DNA of 64,000 nucleotides from Vibrio gazogenes (GTDB lineage: Bacteria > Pseudomonadota > Gammaproteobacteria > Enterobacterales > Vibrionaceae), in contig NZ_CP018836.1 of the NCBI RefSeq assembly GCF_002196515.1, positions 1-64,000 of the forward strand, written 5' to 3'. The position numbers were made by a program, and so were the translations under genes. The stretch's first letter is position 1. Each line of letters begins with the position of its first letter. Shown here piece by piece: positions 1 to 9,206 of this stretch. The notes below the pieces were generated by a model that had not been told where the DNA came from, ran no database searches, and saw nothing but the letters and a program-made list of their open reading frames with translations.

Positions 1-929
1 CCGATCACTTGGATCACCGTTCGCTGTTTCTCGATGGCTTGGAAACGTTAATACTGGATGAAGCCGACAGAATGCTGGATTTAGGGTTCGCCCCTCAATT
101 GCGACAGATTCACCGCGCAGCCAAACATCGTCGTCGTCAGACACTGATGTTTTCTGCCACGCTCGACCATGCTGAAGTCAACGGTATTGCGATGGAAATG
201 CTCAATCAGCCGAAACGTATCGCCGTTGGTCTCTCCAATGAACAGCACCAAGATATTCGTCAGCGTTTTTATTTGTGTGATCATCTTGATCATAAAGAAG
301 CGATTCTTGATCGCGTGCTTGAGTCTGAATCTTATCGGCAGATTATTATTTTCACCGCAACCCGTGCGGATACTGAACGATTGACGGAAAAAATGAATCA
401 GCGGAAATTAAAGGCGGTGGCCTTAAGTGGTGAGCTGAATCAGACGCAACGTAATACGATCATGAGTCAGTTTGAACGGGGTGTGTTCAAGATTCTGGTG
501 ACAACTGATGTTGCATCCCGGGGTTTGGATATCAGTACCGTGACTCATGTTATTAACTTTGATATGCCAAAGCATACCGAGGAATATGTACACCGAATTG
601 GTCGTACCGGTCGGGCGGGTAGTAAAGGGGATGCCGTTTCGCTGGTGGGGCCGAAAGACTGGGATAGTTTCAAACGCGTTGAAGCGTTTTTGGCACAGAC
701 CATTCAATTTACAGTCTTTGATGATTTAAAAGGCAAATTTAAAGGGATTAAACCGAAGAAAGTTATCCCGCGTCAGTCGACGAAGAAGAAAGCCCCGGTT
801 CGTAAAGCGAAGCCATCAGATAAGAAAAAGGCACCGCAACGGGATAAAGGCTTTTATCAGAATGTGCCAGTGGGTGATACGGTCTTTATTCCGCGTAAGA
901 AACCAGCTGCGCAAGATGATAATACCTGA
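1..929 (+). CDS. DEAD-box ATP-dependent RNA helicase, SrmB-like (5' end outside window)
   Basis: The C-terminal 308 codons of an RNA helicase; the reading frame is open to the left edge (first whole codon at position 3), so the start and motifs Q, I and Ia lie outside. Visible motifs in order are motif II (LILDEADRMLD), motif III (SAT), motif IV (IIIFTATR), motif V (TTDVASRGLDIS) and motif VI (HRIGRTGRAG). The phrase LFLDGLETLILDEAD and the basic Lys-rich tail resemble E. coli SrmB, a ribosome-assembly helicase. DEAD-box proteins unwind short RNA duplexes using ATP. The exact paralogue (SrmB or RhlE group) is an inference. A strong terminator follows the stop codon. Confidence 0.93.
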   Translation, partial: DHLDHRSLFLDGLETLILDEADRMLDLGFAPQLRQIHRAAKHRRRQTLMFSATLDHAEVNGIAMEMLNQPKRIAVGLSNEQHQDIRQRFYLCDHLDHKEAILDRVLESESYRQIIIFTATRADTERLTEKMNQRKLKAVALSGELNQTQRNTIMSQFERGVFKILVTTDVASRGLDISTVTHVINFDMPKHTEEYVHRIGRTGRAGSKGDAVSLVGPKDWDSFKRVEAFLAQTIQFTVFDDLKGKFKGIKPKKVIPRQSTKKKAPVRKAKPSDKKKAPQRDKGFYQNVPVGDTVFIPRKKPAAQDDNT

Positions 930-957
930 GCGATTTGACTGATATTGTTAAAAATGA

Positions 958-990
958 ATGCCGTGGCATAAGTGCCACGGCATTTTTTTT
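958..990 (+). terminator. Rho-independent terminator of the helicase gene
   Basis: An 11-bp perfect stem (ATGCCGTGGCA / TGCCACGGCAT) with a TAAG loop followed directly by seven T residues, 29 nt after the helicase stop codon. Confidence 0.93.
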
Positions 991-1042
991 GGGTCAGTAT
1001 CGTACGCCTCGGGATAGAACTCACCGCAGGCATGACGATCGA

Positions 1043-2689
1043 TTAGCACAGTTTAAAGTAACTGAGTTGTTGTGATTGCTGTTCGGCAAGCGAGGAGAGC
1101 TCCTGACTGGCTTCTGCTGATTGAATCACTCCGGTTACATTTTGCGTCACCAGTTGGTAGATGTTGTTAATATTCTGGCTAATATCTGCCGTCACTGAGC
1201 GCTGTTCTTCAGAAGAAGATGCCACCTGAGTATTGACGGCCTCCAAATCAGTAATTGATTCTACGATTTGATTGAGTGATACCTGAACTTCTTGAGCCAT
1301 CGATTGATTCTTATCCAGCATGCCCAGACTGGTGGTCATACTGTCATTTGCCAGTCCTGACTGCTGCTGGAGGGTTTCAATGATCTCTTGAATCTCCTTG
1401 GTGGACTCCTGCGTTCTGGCCGCCAACAGACGAACTTCATCCGCAACAACAGAGAACCCGCGTCCGCTTTCTCCGGCACGAGCCGCTTCAATTGCCGCAT
1501 TGAGTGCCAGCAGATTGGTTTGCTCGGAAATGTTTTCGATCACTTCGATCACTGTGCCGATCTGTTCGGACTGCGTCTTCAGAGATGCAACCACTTGGGC
1601 AGCTTCTCCGATTTGTCCTGCCATTTGGGTGCTGAGACGACCGGTTTGCGCAAATATATCCAGACTTTTTCTGGTGCGCTCACTGGCTTGATGTGCGGCA
1701 GTATCGGCTGCTTGGGCGAGACTCGTTACGTCGTTGGCGGTCACTTCCAATTGAGACACGGCAGAGGCAACTTGTTCGAGATCCGCCTTCTCCTGATCAA
1801 AGTTGGCACTGGACTGCGTCATCACGGTTGCAAGTTCAGTTGCCGCTGATGCGACATCCGCACTGATTGAGGTCAGTGTGCCAGTGGTTTGCTTCAACTG
1901 CATCACGGTGGTGTTGACATCTTGGGTCAGCGAAGAAAGTTCATTATTTCCCTCTGCTGTGATGTTGACGGTCAAATCGCCTTGAGCAACCCGCCGCATC
2001 GCTTCCTGTAACTGATGAATCGGTTTGACAATGACCCCCGCCAGTAGCCAGGCCAAGATAGCAATGATCACCAACACTATCAGTAGCCCGATGATTGAAG
2101 ACATAAGGATGGCATGATGTTCTTGGGCATGGCTATTGATGTCTTGAATTGCAGCACGGTTCATCTGTTCTGATAAGGTTTGAACAGCTTTCACCATCTT
2201 GCGTCCCGCATCGCGGTAGTTTTCAGAAGCTTGGTGATAACGTTGTTCAAAATCAGCACGAGGTTTCTGGGCACGATGTTTTTCATTCATGAGTGGCAGC
2301 ATCACTTCGATTGAATAACGAACGTAGTTATCCATTGCTTGATGAAGTGCCCGGGCTTCATTTTTGATCGCCGGGATCTGACTGAACTGATCCAGCATTC
2401 TCGCATTCACTTGCTGTTTTTCACGTAACGCGGTAGTCAGCGTTTGTGCATCTTTCGGTTGAAAAATACTATAGATAGCACGGATCCGCATGGCATAGAT
2501 ATTGTCGATGATTGCAGTCAGGTGATCTTTATTCTCAATGATACGTGTTGTTGATGTGGACACGCCATTAAAGGCCCGACTGAGTTGGTTGGTCGCAAAT
2601 AGGACACCTGTAGTTAATAGGACCAGAGCTATCAGGACCGGGATCATGACTTGGACCTTGATAGAGCATCGACTGATGATCTGGCGCAT
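1043..2689 (-). CDS. Methyl-accepting chemotaxis protein
   Basis: A 548-residue chemoreceptor of typical length. A first membrane helix (about residues 12-31) is followed by a periplasmic domain of about 160 residues that looks all-helical (four-helix-bundle type), a second helix (about 193-218), a HAMP linker starting at [11 protein letters not shown], and the cytoplasmic signalling coiled coil with the conserved hairpin tip [20 protein letters not shown]. It should sense a periplasmic ligand and control CheA through CheW. The ligand is not predictable. It lies divergent to pstS and shares a 317-bp intergenic region. The C-terminus shows no CheR-binding pentapeptide. Confidence 0.95.
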   Translation of the reverse strand: MRQIISRCSIKVQVMIPVLIALVLLTTGVLFATNQLSRAFNGVSTSTTRIIENKDHLTAIIDNIYAMRIRAIYSIFQPKDAQTLTTALREKQQVNARMLDQFSQIPAIKNEARALHQAMDNYVRYSIEVMLPLMNEKHRAQKPRADFEQRYHQASENYRDAGRKMVKAVQTLSEQMNRAAIQDINSHAQEHHAILMSSIIGLLIVLVIIAILAWLLAGVIVKPIHQLQEAMRRVAQGDLTVNITAEGNNELSSLTQDVNTTVMQLKQTTGTLTSISADVASAATELATVMTQSSANFDQEKADLEQVASAVSQLEVTANDVTSLAQAADTAAHQASERTRKSLDIFAQTGRLSTQMAGQIGEAAQVVASLKTQSEQIGTVIEVIENISEQTNLLALNAAIEAARAGESGRGFSVVADEVRLLAARTQESTKEIQEIIETLQQQSGLANDSMTTSLGMLDKNQSMAQEVQVSLNQIVESITDLEAVNTQVASSSEEQRSVTADISQNINNIYQLVTQNVTGVIQSAEASQELSSLAEQQSQQLSYFKLC

Positions 2690-2899
2690 ACTTTTACCTC
2701 GAATAGTTGATTAGGTTGTCGATTCTAGCCAGTCATCTAAATAATTCAACGTCAAATATGACGTGTTACAGGCGTCATTAATTTATTGATTCATGAGGGA
2801 TTATTGATGTAATGGTTTACAGGCTTTGACTTATATAAGTTTTTAGTTGGTAGCGTTGGAACATGATTGGAAGCGTTATCACATAAATAATTTCATCAT

Positions 2900-2950
2900 T
2901 TGTCATACATGCTTCAACTGATTGAAACACAATTGTCATATTTCCGTCCT
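2900..2950 (+). promoter_or_regulatory. Two candidate Pho boxes upstream of pstS
   Basis: Two repeats beginning TTGTCATA at 2900 and 2933 resemble the PhoB consensus half-site CTGTCAT. The second (2933-2950) continues TTTCCGTCCT, which matches the second half of an 18-bp Pho box with few changes. The copies are 33 bp apart, three helical turns, so PhoB dimers would bind the same DNA face. This suits phosphate-starvation induction of pstSCAB. The match was made by eye. Confidence 0.6.
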
Positions 2951-3006
2951 AAAGTGACCTTCGTTGAAACAAAACACAAACGGCAATCAAGCCACTTAAG
3001 GATATA

Positions 3007-3831
3007 GTGATGAAAAAAACAGTTATCGGTGCAGTTGCTCTTATCAGTGCATTATCAGTGAACGTTGCTTCAGCGAAGGAAACGATCTCAGCCGTAGGTT
3101 CTAGTAGTGTGACGCCATTGATGGAAGTATTTGGGGAGACTTATATGAAAAGTCACTCAAATGTTTTCATTGAAGTTCAAGGCCCGGGTTCTTCTGCTGG
3201 TATCAAAGCTGCAAAAAATGGTAGTGCAGATATCGGTATGTCTTCTCGTAATCTGAAAGCTTCTGAAAAAGAACCAACATTGATTGAAGAAGTAATTGCT
3301 CGTGACGGTATCGCAGTTGTAGTAAACCCAAAAAACCATCTGAAAGGTCTGACTTCTGAGCAGGTTTCTGCAATTTACCGCGGTGAAATCACCAACTGGA
3401 AAGATGTCGGTGGTAACGACAAACCTATCGTCGCTATCACGCGTGATACAGCATCTGGTACGCGTGGTGCATTCGAAGAAATCATGGAACTGAAGAAAAA
3501 GATTGGCGGTAAGAAAGTGTCTGCTATCTCTCAACGTGCGCAAGTTGCAAATGGTAACGGTGGTCTGAAAACCATGGTTGCATCAAACCCATATGCAATT
3601 GGTTATATTTCTTTGGGTTCGGTTGACTCAACGGTTCATCCGCTGTCGATTGACGGTGTAGCTGCTGATGTTGCAAACGTGAAAAACGGTTCTTACAAAG
3701 TTGCGCGTCCGTTCCTTGTGCTTTATCGCGAAGGCAAACCTTCTGCGGCAACCAAGAAATTCCTGAACTGGATGCTGACGAAAGATGCTCAGAAAATCGT
3801 AGACCAGAAAGGCTACATTTCTATCCACTAA
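3007..3831 (+). CDS. pstS: Phosphate ABC transporter periplasmic phosphate-binding protein
   Basis: A 274-residue secreted protein with a clear signal peptide (MMKKTVIGAVALISALSVNV, cleavage after ASA). The mature N-terminus carries AVGSSSVTPLMEVFGE, and the motif SRDTASGTRGAFEE-like segment (TRDTASGTRGAFEE) near residue 140 is the phosphate-binding loop of the PstS family. It captures phosphate in the periplasm and delivers it to PstCA. An AAGGA ribosome site precedes the ATG. It is the first gene of pstSCAB. V. cholerae has two pst loci; this one lacks phoU, so it fits the chromosome II type. Confidence 0.96.
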   Translation: MMKKTVIGAVALISALSVNVASAKETISAVGSSSVTPLMEVFGETYMKSHSNVFIEVQGPGSSAGIKAAKNGSADIGMSSRNLKASEKEPTLIEEVIARDGIAVVVNPKNHLKGLTSEQVSAIYRGEITNWKDVGGNDKPIVAITRDTASGTRGAFEEIMELKKKIGGKKVSAISQRAQVANGNGGLKTMVASNPYAIGYISLGSVDSTVHPLSIDGVAADVANVKNGSYKVARPFLVLYREGKPSAATKKFLNWMLTKDAQKIVDQKGYISIH

Positions 3832-3854
3832 GTTTGACCCTTATTTGATATATT

Positions 3855-3881
3855 GCTCAGCCAGCGTTGGCTGAGCCTTTT
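3855..3881 (+). terminator. Intercistronic hairpin between pstS and pstC (partial terminator)
   Basis: A 9-bp stem GCTCAGCCA / TGGCTGAGC with a 4-nt loop, followed by CTTTT. Its place between pstS and pstC suggests an attenuator or 3' stabiliser that gives more pstS than pstCAB product, a common arrangement for binding-protein genes. That role is inferred. Confidence 0.65.
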
Positions 3882-3920
3882 CTATTCACGCGGATTTGTC
3901 CGATAAGTGAGAAGAAGATT

Positions 3921-4865
3921 ATGACCATCGCAACAACGAATAGTGACAAGTTTATGAACGATAGCTCCGCTCAAAGCTCTGTGTCTTCACCCCGTAAACT
4001 ACGGATTGGAAAGCGCATTGATTGGAAAGAGAGAATCTTTCACGGTCTGTTTCTGACCAGTGCGACCATCGGTATCGTTTCACTTTTTATCATTGCTTAT
4101 TTTATTGTTAAGGAAAGTATTCCTGCATTTGAAGAAGCCGGTGTTCTGGGGATTGTCCTTGGTGAAGACTGGCTACCTCCTGCTTTGTATGGTGTCGCGA
4201 CGATGATCGTGGCATCGGTCGTTTCAACCTTCGGTGCGGTCATGATTGGGGTGCCAATCGGGATATTAACCGCGATCTTCATTGCTGAAATTGCGCCGAA
4301 ACGGCTAGCGAATATCATTCGCCCCGCGGTTGAACTGTTGGCGGGGATCCCTTCAGTCGTTTATGGCTTTTTCGGCCTAATCATTATTGTCCCCCTGATT
4401 CAACAGATATTTGATGTCCCTGCCGGTAACACGATTCTGGCGGGTATGATTGTTCTGGGCGTGATGATTCTGCCAACGGTTATCACGGTTTCTGAAACAT
4501 CAATTCGTGCGGTGCCTGCTGCCTACCGAGAAGGCTCTCTGGCACTCGGTGCCTCCAATATCTTCACGATTTTTAAACTGCTTGTTCCGGCTGCCCGTTC
4601 AGGGATTATGACTGCGGTTATTTTGGGAATTGGTCGTGCTTTGGGTGAAACCATGGCCATTATTATGGTGATGGGGAATGCCCCTGCAATGCCGCAGGGA
4701 ATCTTAGATTCTGCCCGGACATTGACCGCGAATATCGCCATTGAGATGTCTTATGCCAGTGGTATCCATGCCAATGCACTGTATGCGACAGGTGTGGTGT
4801 TGCTGGTCTTTATCATGATGCTCAATGCAGTCTTGTTATACCTGAACAGAGAAAAGGCGAAGTAA
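3921..4865 (+). CDS. pstC: Phosphate ABC transporter permease PstC
   Basis: A 314-residue inner-membrane permease with about six hydrophobic helices and the inner-membrane binding-protein-dependent transport signature EGSLALGASNIFTIFKLLVPAA, where the EAA-loop contacts PstB. The start at 3921 is preferred over an in-frame upstream start at 3867 because GAGAAG sits just before it and the upstream stretch overlaps the intercistronic hairpin. It pairs with PstA to form the phosphate channel. The hydrophilic N-terminal 35 residues are usual for PstC. Confidence 0.95.
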   Translation: MTIATTNSDKFMNDSSAQSSVSSPRKLRIGKRIDWKERIFHGLFLTSATIGIVSLFIIAYFIVKESIPAFEEAGVLGIVLGEDWLPPALYGVATMIVASVVSTFGAVMIGVPIGILTAIFIAEIAPKRLANIIRPAVELLAGIPSVVYGFFGLIIIVPLIQQIFDVPAGNTILAGMIVLGVMILPTVITVSETSIRAVPAAYREGSLALGASNIFTIFKLLVPAARSGIMTAVILGIGRALGETMAIIMVMGNAPAMPQGILDSARTLTANIAIEMSYASGIHANALYATGVVLLVFIMMLNAVLLYLNREKAK

Positions 4866-4867
4866 TT

Positions 4868-5731
4868 ATGAATCGCGTAAAACTAAAGCAGTCCCGAGTT
4901 GTGAAAGATAACATCCTCAGAGCGTTTATCTGGTTATCTGCCGCGTTTACGGTCGGGTTCTTATTCTGGATTATCTGGTACATTCTTTCCAATGGTCTTC
5001 AGCATGTCGATTGGGATTTCATCACCGACAACTATACCCGTACCGGTGATGAGCATGGGATCTTCCCGATGATTGTTGCCACCCTGTATATGGTGATCGC
5101 GTCAATTGCCGTCGCGGCACCGATGGGGATCATGACCGCAATCTATTTGACGGAATATGCCAAAGTGGGCAGCCGACTGGTGAAAGTGATTCGATTCTGT
5201 ACGGAGTCACTTGCCGGGATCCCGTCAATTATTTTCGGTCTGTTCGGTATGACGTTCTTTGTCGCCATTCTCGGATTCGGATTCTCGATTCTGTCGGGCG
5301 CGCTGACCTTGAGTATTTTGATCTTGCCGGTGATTATTCGTACCACCGAAGAAGCGCTTATGGCGGTTCCGCAAACCTATCGTGAAGGGTCATATGGGTT
5401 AGGCGCATCAAAAATCTATACGATTTGGCGTTTGATTTTACCCAGTGCTATCCCCGGGATTCTGGCATCTGTCATTCTTAGTATCGGCCGGGTGATTGGT
5501 GAGTCAGCGCCGGTGTTCCTTACTGCCGGTATGGTTGCACGAATTCCTGATTCGCTGTTTGACTCCGGGCGGACACTGACGGTCCATCTGTATAAGTTAA
5601 CCACCGAACTCTTTTCTGTGGAAGAGTGGAATCAGGCTTACGGCACGGCAACGGTGCTGATTGTGGTGGTATTGCTGATTAACATGGTGACGAAGCTGAT
5701 TGCTAAGCGATTCAATACGGCAACTTATTAA
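4868..5731 (+). CDS. pstA: Phosphate ABC transporter permease PstA
   Basis: A 287-residue permease starting 2 nt after the pstC stop, so the two are probably translationally coupled. About six membrane helices are present and the EAA loop reads EGSYGLGASKIYTIWRLILP. With PstC it forms the transmembrane path for phosphate, powered by PstB. Length and motifs are normal for the family. Confidence 0.95.
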   Translation: MNRVKLKQSRVVKDNILRAFIWLSAAFTVGFLFWIIWYILSNGLQHVDWDFITDNYTRTGDEHGIFPMIVATLYMVIASIAVAAPMGIMTAIYLTEYAKVGSRLVKVIRFCTESLAGIPSIIFGLFGMTFFVAILGFGFSILSGALTLSILILPVIIRTTEEALMAVPQTYREGSYGLGASKIYTIWRLILPSAIPGILASVILSIGRVIGESAPVFLTAGMVARIPDSLFDSGRTLTVHLYKLTTELFSVEEWNQAYGTATVLIVVVLLINMVTKLIAKRFNTATY

Positions 5732-5781
5732 AATAGCAAGCTTGGTTACAGGTCATAAAGAATTACTTGAGATAGAAGACG

Positions 5782-6531
5782 ATGAATAAATTTGCGATTG
5801 AAAATTTAGATTTATATTACGGGGACAATCAAGCCTTAAAAGCGATTAACCTCCCGATTCCACAGCGTCAGGTCACGGCACTGATTGGCCCGTCCGGGTG
5901 TGGTAAGTCAACACTCCTACGTTGCCTGAACCGCATGAATGACCTGATCGAAGGGGTCAAAATTACCGGTAAGCTGACGATGGATGGTGAAGATATCTAC
6001 GGTAATATTGATGTCTCTGATTTGCGCATTAAAGTCGGCATGGTATTCCAAAAACCGAATCCTTTTCCGATGAGCATTTATGAAAACGTGGCTTACGGAC
6101 TTCGTGCGCAAGGGATTCGCGATAAAAAACATATTGATGAAGTGGTCGAACGTTCACTGCGGAGCGCGGCTTTGTGGGATGAAGTGAAAGATCGTCTCAA
6201 ATCTCACGCGTTTGGTCTGTCAGGCGGTCAGCAGCAGCGGCTGTGTATTGCACGGACTATCGCGATGGAACCGGATGTGATTCTGATGGATGAACCGACT
6301 TCTGCATTGGATCCGATCGCAACGCATAAAATCGAAGAATTGATGGAAGAACTGAAGAAAAACTACACCATCGTCATTGTGACGCACTCCATGCAACAGG
6401 CTCGTCGTATCTCTGATCGGACGGCATTTTTCCTGATGGGAGAACTGGTTGAGCATAACGATACTCAGGTGATTTTCAGCGAACCGCAAGATGACCGGAC
6501 CCGTGGTTACGTTAATGGTGATTTTGGTTAA
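5782..6531 (+). CDS. pstB: Phosphate ABC transporter ATP-binding protein
   Basis: A 249-residue ABC ATPase. Walker [10 protein letters not shown] lies at residues 36-44, the Q-loop at [11 protein letters not shown], the signature LSGGQQQR near residue 150, Walker [13 protein letters not shown] and the switch histidine in VTHSMQQA. The phrase VFQKPNPFP is characteristic of PstB. It energises phosphate uptake through PstCA. It is the last gene of the operon, 50 nt after pstA and followed by a terminator; no phoU is present. Confidence 0.97.
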   Translation: MNKFAIENLDLYYGDNQALKAINLPIPQRQVTALIGPSGCGKSTLLRCLNRMNDLIEGVKITGKLTMDGEDIYGNIDVSDLRIKVGMVFQKPNPFPMSIYENVAYGLRAQGIRDKKHIDEVVERSLRSAALWDEVKDRLKSHAFGLSGGQQQRLCIARTIAMEPDVILMDEPTSALDPIATHKIEELMEELKKNYTIVIVTHSMQQARRISDRTAFFLMGELVEHNDTQVIFSEPQDDRTRGYVNGDFG

Positions 6532-6635
6532 GGCTCAGGTGGAGCGACCGATGCGCAATACGAAGTGGGCTATGAGAAAGACGTAGCTCATATGATAGTA
6601 AGCGATTCATATAATAATAAGCGATGGTAAATTTT

Positions 6636-6662
6636 GCCCCTTCAGTGAAGGGGCTTTTTTCA
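6636..6662 (+). terminator. Rho-independent terminator of pstSCAB
   Basis: GCCCCTT, then a short loop, then AAGGGGC followed by six or more T residues. Confidence 0.93.
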
Positions 6663-6831
6663 TTTGACTGATCACGTCAGAGTTATACTGATATACGCAC
6701 AGTAGCGTGTGACCGTTTTATTCCCCTCGACAAATCTCTCATTCTGCCCATCGGTAAAACATCGCTCTGAAGCCGATTGTCGTACCTTTTGCCACTATTT
6801 TCTTAAAATATGATCTGCAACTTATCTTGAG

Positions 6832-6843
6832 GGACAAATGTCC
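6832..6843. promoter_or_regulatory. Short inverted repeat upstream of pnuC, possible operator
   Basis: GGACA-AA-TGTCC lies about 65 bp before the pnuC start in the region between the pst terminator and pnuC. It could be an operator or a small hairpin. No riboswitch of a known NAD or thiamine class was recognised here. Confidence 0.25.
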
Positions 6844-6906
6844 GTTGCCGGTTCTCTTATGTTGGTTATGTTCGAGAGAGATAAAAAAACAGAAAAGGAT
6901 AGTGAT

Positions 6907-7644
6907 ATGGATATAGCTTCGTGGTTCGACATTAACAACACCTTTGTCGTGATTCCCATTGGTGGTGGCTATGCGATGTCGTGGATAGAAATGGTGGGGA
7001 CTCTATTTGGTTTGCTTTGTATTTGGTGCGCCAGTAAGGAGAAAATCATCAACTACTTGTTCGGCCTTATCAATGTCACATTGTTTGCAATTATATTTTA
7101 TCAGATTCAGCTGTACGGATTGCTGATTCTGCAACTGTTTTTCTTCTGTGCGAATATTTATGGTTGGTACGCCTGGTCACGACCGGATGCGATGGGTGGC
7201 GAAGCGTTGAAAGTGCGTTGGCTGGCAAAAGATAAACTGATCAAAACATCAGTGATTAGTGTTGTAGCGATTGTGCTGCTGACCGTGTTTATCGACCCCT
7301 TTTTCTCAGCACTGGCCAGCTTATCTGTCGGGCTATTGAACTCATTTGGTGCCTCGATAACGTTAAGTACGCTTGATCCAGACGCATTTCCGTTTTGGGA
7401 TGCAGCAATGACGGTGTTGTCGATCGTGGCGCAAATCCTGATGACGCGAAAATATGTGGAAAACTGGATTTTGTGGGTGGTGATTAACATCATTAGTGTG
7501 GGTGTTTACGCTTCGCAAGGTGTTTATGCAATGTCGATTGAGTATGTGATTTTACTGTTCATCGCGCTCAATGGTACCAAGGAATGGATACAGACAGCGA
7601 AAACCAATGAGAGTGAACTGAAATATCAGGAGCGAGCACTGTGA
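6907..7644 (+). CDS. pnuC: PnuC-type nicotinamide riboside transporter
   Basis: A 245-residue membrane protein with about seven hydrophobic segments, including FGLINVTLFAIIFYQIQLYG and the aromatic run NIYGWYAWSRPD, both typical of PnuC. PnuC proteins take up nicotinamide riboside by facilitated diffusion, driven by trapping inside the cell. The start at 6907 follows an AAGGATAGTG ribosome site; an in-frame start at 6838 lacks one. The stop overlaps the next gene's GTG start by 4 nt, so the two are coupled. Confidence 0.9.
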   Translation: MDIASWFDINNTFVVIPIGGGYAMSWIEMVGTLFGLLCIWCASKEKIINYLFGLINVTLFAIIFYQIQLYGLLILQLFFFCANIYGWYAWSRPDAMGGEALKVRWLAKDKLIKTSVISVVAIVLLTVFIDPFFSALASLSVGLLNSFGASITLSTLDPDAFPFWDAAMTVLSIVAQILMTRKYVENWILWVVINIISVGVYASQGVYAMSIEYVILLFIALNGTKEWIQTAKTNESELKYQERAL

Positions 7645-8366
7645 TACAACCACATATTCATGTAGACAGCCAACAAATCGCTGAGCGGGTGATTGTATGT
7701 GGTGACCCCGCTCGTGCAGCGAGAATTGCCAGTTGGTGTGAAGGCGGAGAGCATTTAAGCACTAACCGGGAGTTTAGCGTGTATTCTGCTTGGTTTCAGG
7801 GGGTGAAGGTGACGATATGCAGTACCGGCATTGGTGCGCCATCGATGCTGATTGCCTTGGAAGAGCTGAAACAATGTGGTGCGACTCATATCATTCGCGT
7901 GGGGTCTGCCGGTGCGCTGCAAAACCATGTTGGATTGGGTGAACTCATCATTGCTGAAGGTGCGGTTCGAGATGACGGCGGGTCGTTGAGTTATTTGCCG
8001 CAGAGTTATCCGGCGGTTGCCGATCTGGCTCTGACGATGCGCCTGCTTGATGTTGCCGGCAAGCTTAAAGCGGCTCACCATTTAGGGCTGGTTCGTTCAC
8101 ACGATAGCTTTTACACCGATGAGGAGATGCAAATCTGCCAATTCTGGCACCAACGCGGTATTTTAGCGGCCGATATGGAAACGTCGGCACTGTTGGCCGT
8201 CGGACGCTATCGCGGTTTAAAGGTCGCATCCGTGCTTAACAACGTCGTCTTGTATGAGCAAGATGTCCAGCAAGGCATTGCTCAATTTAACCAAGCGGAA
8301 GCAGACATGATGCAAGGTGAAAAGCTTTCTGCACTGATTGCACTTGAGGCTTTGGTGTCCTTCTGA
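7641..8366 (+). CDS. Nucleoside phosphorylase (purine nucleoside/uridine phosphorylase family)
   Basis: A 241-residue enzyme of the NP-I family. It shows the phosphate-binding CGDPARAARI near the N-terminus, CSTGIGAPSM, IRVGSAGAL, and the nucleoside-binding DMETSALLAV near residue 180. It cleaves a nucleoside with phosphate to a base and ribose-1-phosphate. It starts with GTG overlapping pnuC by 4 nt. That coupling suggests it acts on the imported nicotinamide riboside, releasing nicotinamide, but purine or uridine substrates cannot be excluded from sequence alone. Confidence 0.88.
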   Translation: MIQPHIHVDSQQIAERVIVCGDPARAARIASWCEGGEHLSTNREFSVYSAWFQGVKVTICSTGIGAPSMLIALEELKQCGATHIIRVGSAGALQNHVGLGELIIAEGAVRDDGGSLSYLPQSYPAVADLALTMRLLDVAGKLKAAHHLGLVRSHDSFYTDEEMQICQFWHQRGILAADMETSALLAVGRYRGLKVASVLNNVVLYEQDVQQGIAQFNQAEADMMQGEKLSALIALEALVSF

Positions 8367-8368
8367 AT

Positions 8369-8398
8369 CAGCAACGGCACAGGGAACGAGCCGTTGCT
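8369..8398. terminator. Weak hairpin after the nucleoside phosphorylase gene
   Basis: CAGCAACGG and CCGTTGCTG form a 9-bp stem around a 12-nt loop just after the stop codon. No T tract follows, so termination by this alone is doubtful. Confidence 0.35.
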
Positions 8399-8482
8399 GT
8401 ATGATCAAGACAGTGGTGAATAGACAAAGGGGTCATTTGCCCTATATGCTGGGCTTATCTATAGAATTGACGACAAGATGGT

Positions 8483-9172
8483 ATGCAAGTTCAGCCGAAC
8501 AAAAATGCACGTTTTTATCCGTACTTACAGAGCAATCTGCCATTGTTCAGGCAAGTTTTGAACGATAGCTGTGTTGCTCAACATCGTTTTTCTGCGGGAG
8601 AATTGTTGTTAACCCAAGGGCAAAAAGTCGATCATCTGTATGTGGTGTCTGTTGGGCGTGTGTCGATGAATATTACGGTGGCGAGTGGTAAACGCTTTCA
8701 GCTTGGTGAAGTTCAGTGTGATGATCATATTTTTGGTGAAATGGAGTTCTTCACCCAAGTCTTATGCCAGTGGAATGTTGTCGCCGAAGAGGATATCGAT
8801 GTCGCAGTGATTTCTGCGGCGCGTTTAGCTCAGGCCATGCTTCATTCCCCAGAAATCACCATGTTCTTTGCAAGCGCACTGGCAGAAGATTATCAAGACT
8901 CATTGGATATCTACACACAACGCTTACTCTGGCCCATCATGTACAACATCGCTTATGATTTATGGATTCGCCACCAAAGTGATGTTGCGCTCGGTGGTTT
9001 TGAACGTATTGACAGCGAAGCCGAGCGGTTTGGCACGACCAGCCGAGTTTATCGTCGCGCCGTAAAAGCGTTGCTTGATAGAGGATTAGTCGTAAAACAC
9101 GGTCATCATTTGTCGATTGGTGACCCGTCTAAGCTTAAAGCATTTCTCGATGATAAAATCTATAGCGATTAG
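8483..9172 (+). CDS. Crp/Fnr-family transcriptional regulator, YeiL-like
   Basis: A 229-residue regulator. The N-terminal half is a cyclic-nucleotide-binding-type beta-barrel (LYVVSVGRVSMNI, FGEMEFFTQ), joined by a long dimer helix to a C-terminal winged helix in which EAERFGTTSRVYRRAVKALL would be the recognition region. The typical cAMP-binding RxS segment is not obvious. E. coli YeiL has the same build and lies beside a nucleoside transporter gene; here the protein sits between a nucleoside phosphorylase and a YjiH-type membrane protein, so control of nucleoside use is likely. The start is uncertain because no strong ribosome site is visible. Confidence 0.82.
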   Translation: MQVQPNKNARFYPYLQSNLPLFRQVLNDSCVAQHRFSAGELLLTQGQKVDHLYVVSVGRVSMNITVASGKRFQLGEVQCDDHIFGEMEFFTQVLCQWNVVAEEDIDVAVISAARLAQAMLHSPEITMFFASALAEDYQDSLDIYTQRLLWPIMYNIAYDLWIRHQSDVALGGFERIDSEAERFGTTSRVYRRAVKALLDRGLVVKHGHHLSIGDPSKLKAFLDDKIYSD

Positions 9173-9176
9173 AAGC

Positions 9177-9200
9177 GGCTCAGATGTCAGCATCTGAGCC
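9177..9200. terminator. Convergent hairpin without T tract
   Basis: GGCTCAGATG, a TCAG loop, then CATCTGAGCC form a perfect 10-bp stem between two converging genes. No T run flanks it. Confidence 0.5.
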
Positions 9201-9206
9201 CAGAGA

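Noticed and set aside
1388..1849. 153-codon plus-strand frame antisense to the chemoreceptor gene
   Set aside because: It mirrors the conserved signalling domain on the other strand and is a codon-bias shadow.
6664..6906. NAD- or thiamine-type riboswitch before pnuC
   Set aside because: No conserved core of a known riboswitch class was recognised; only a short 12-bp inverted repeat.
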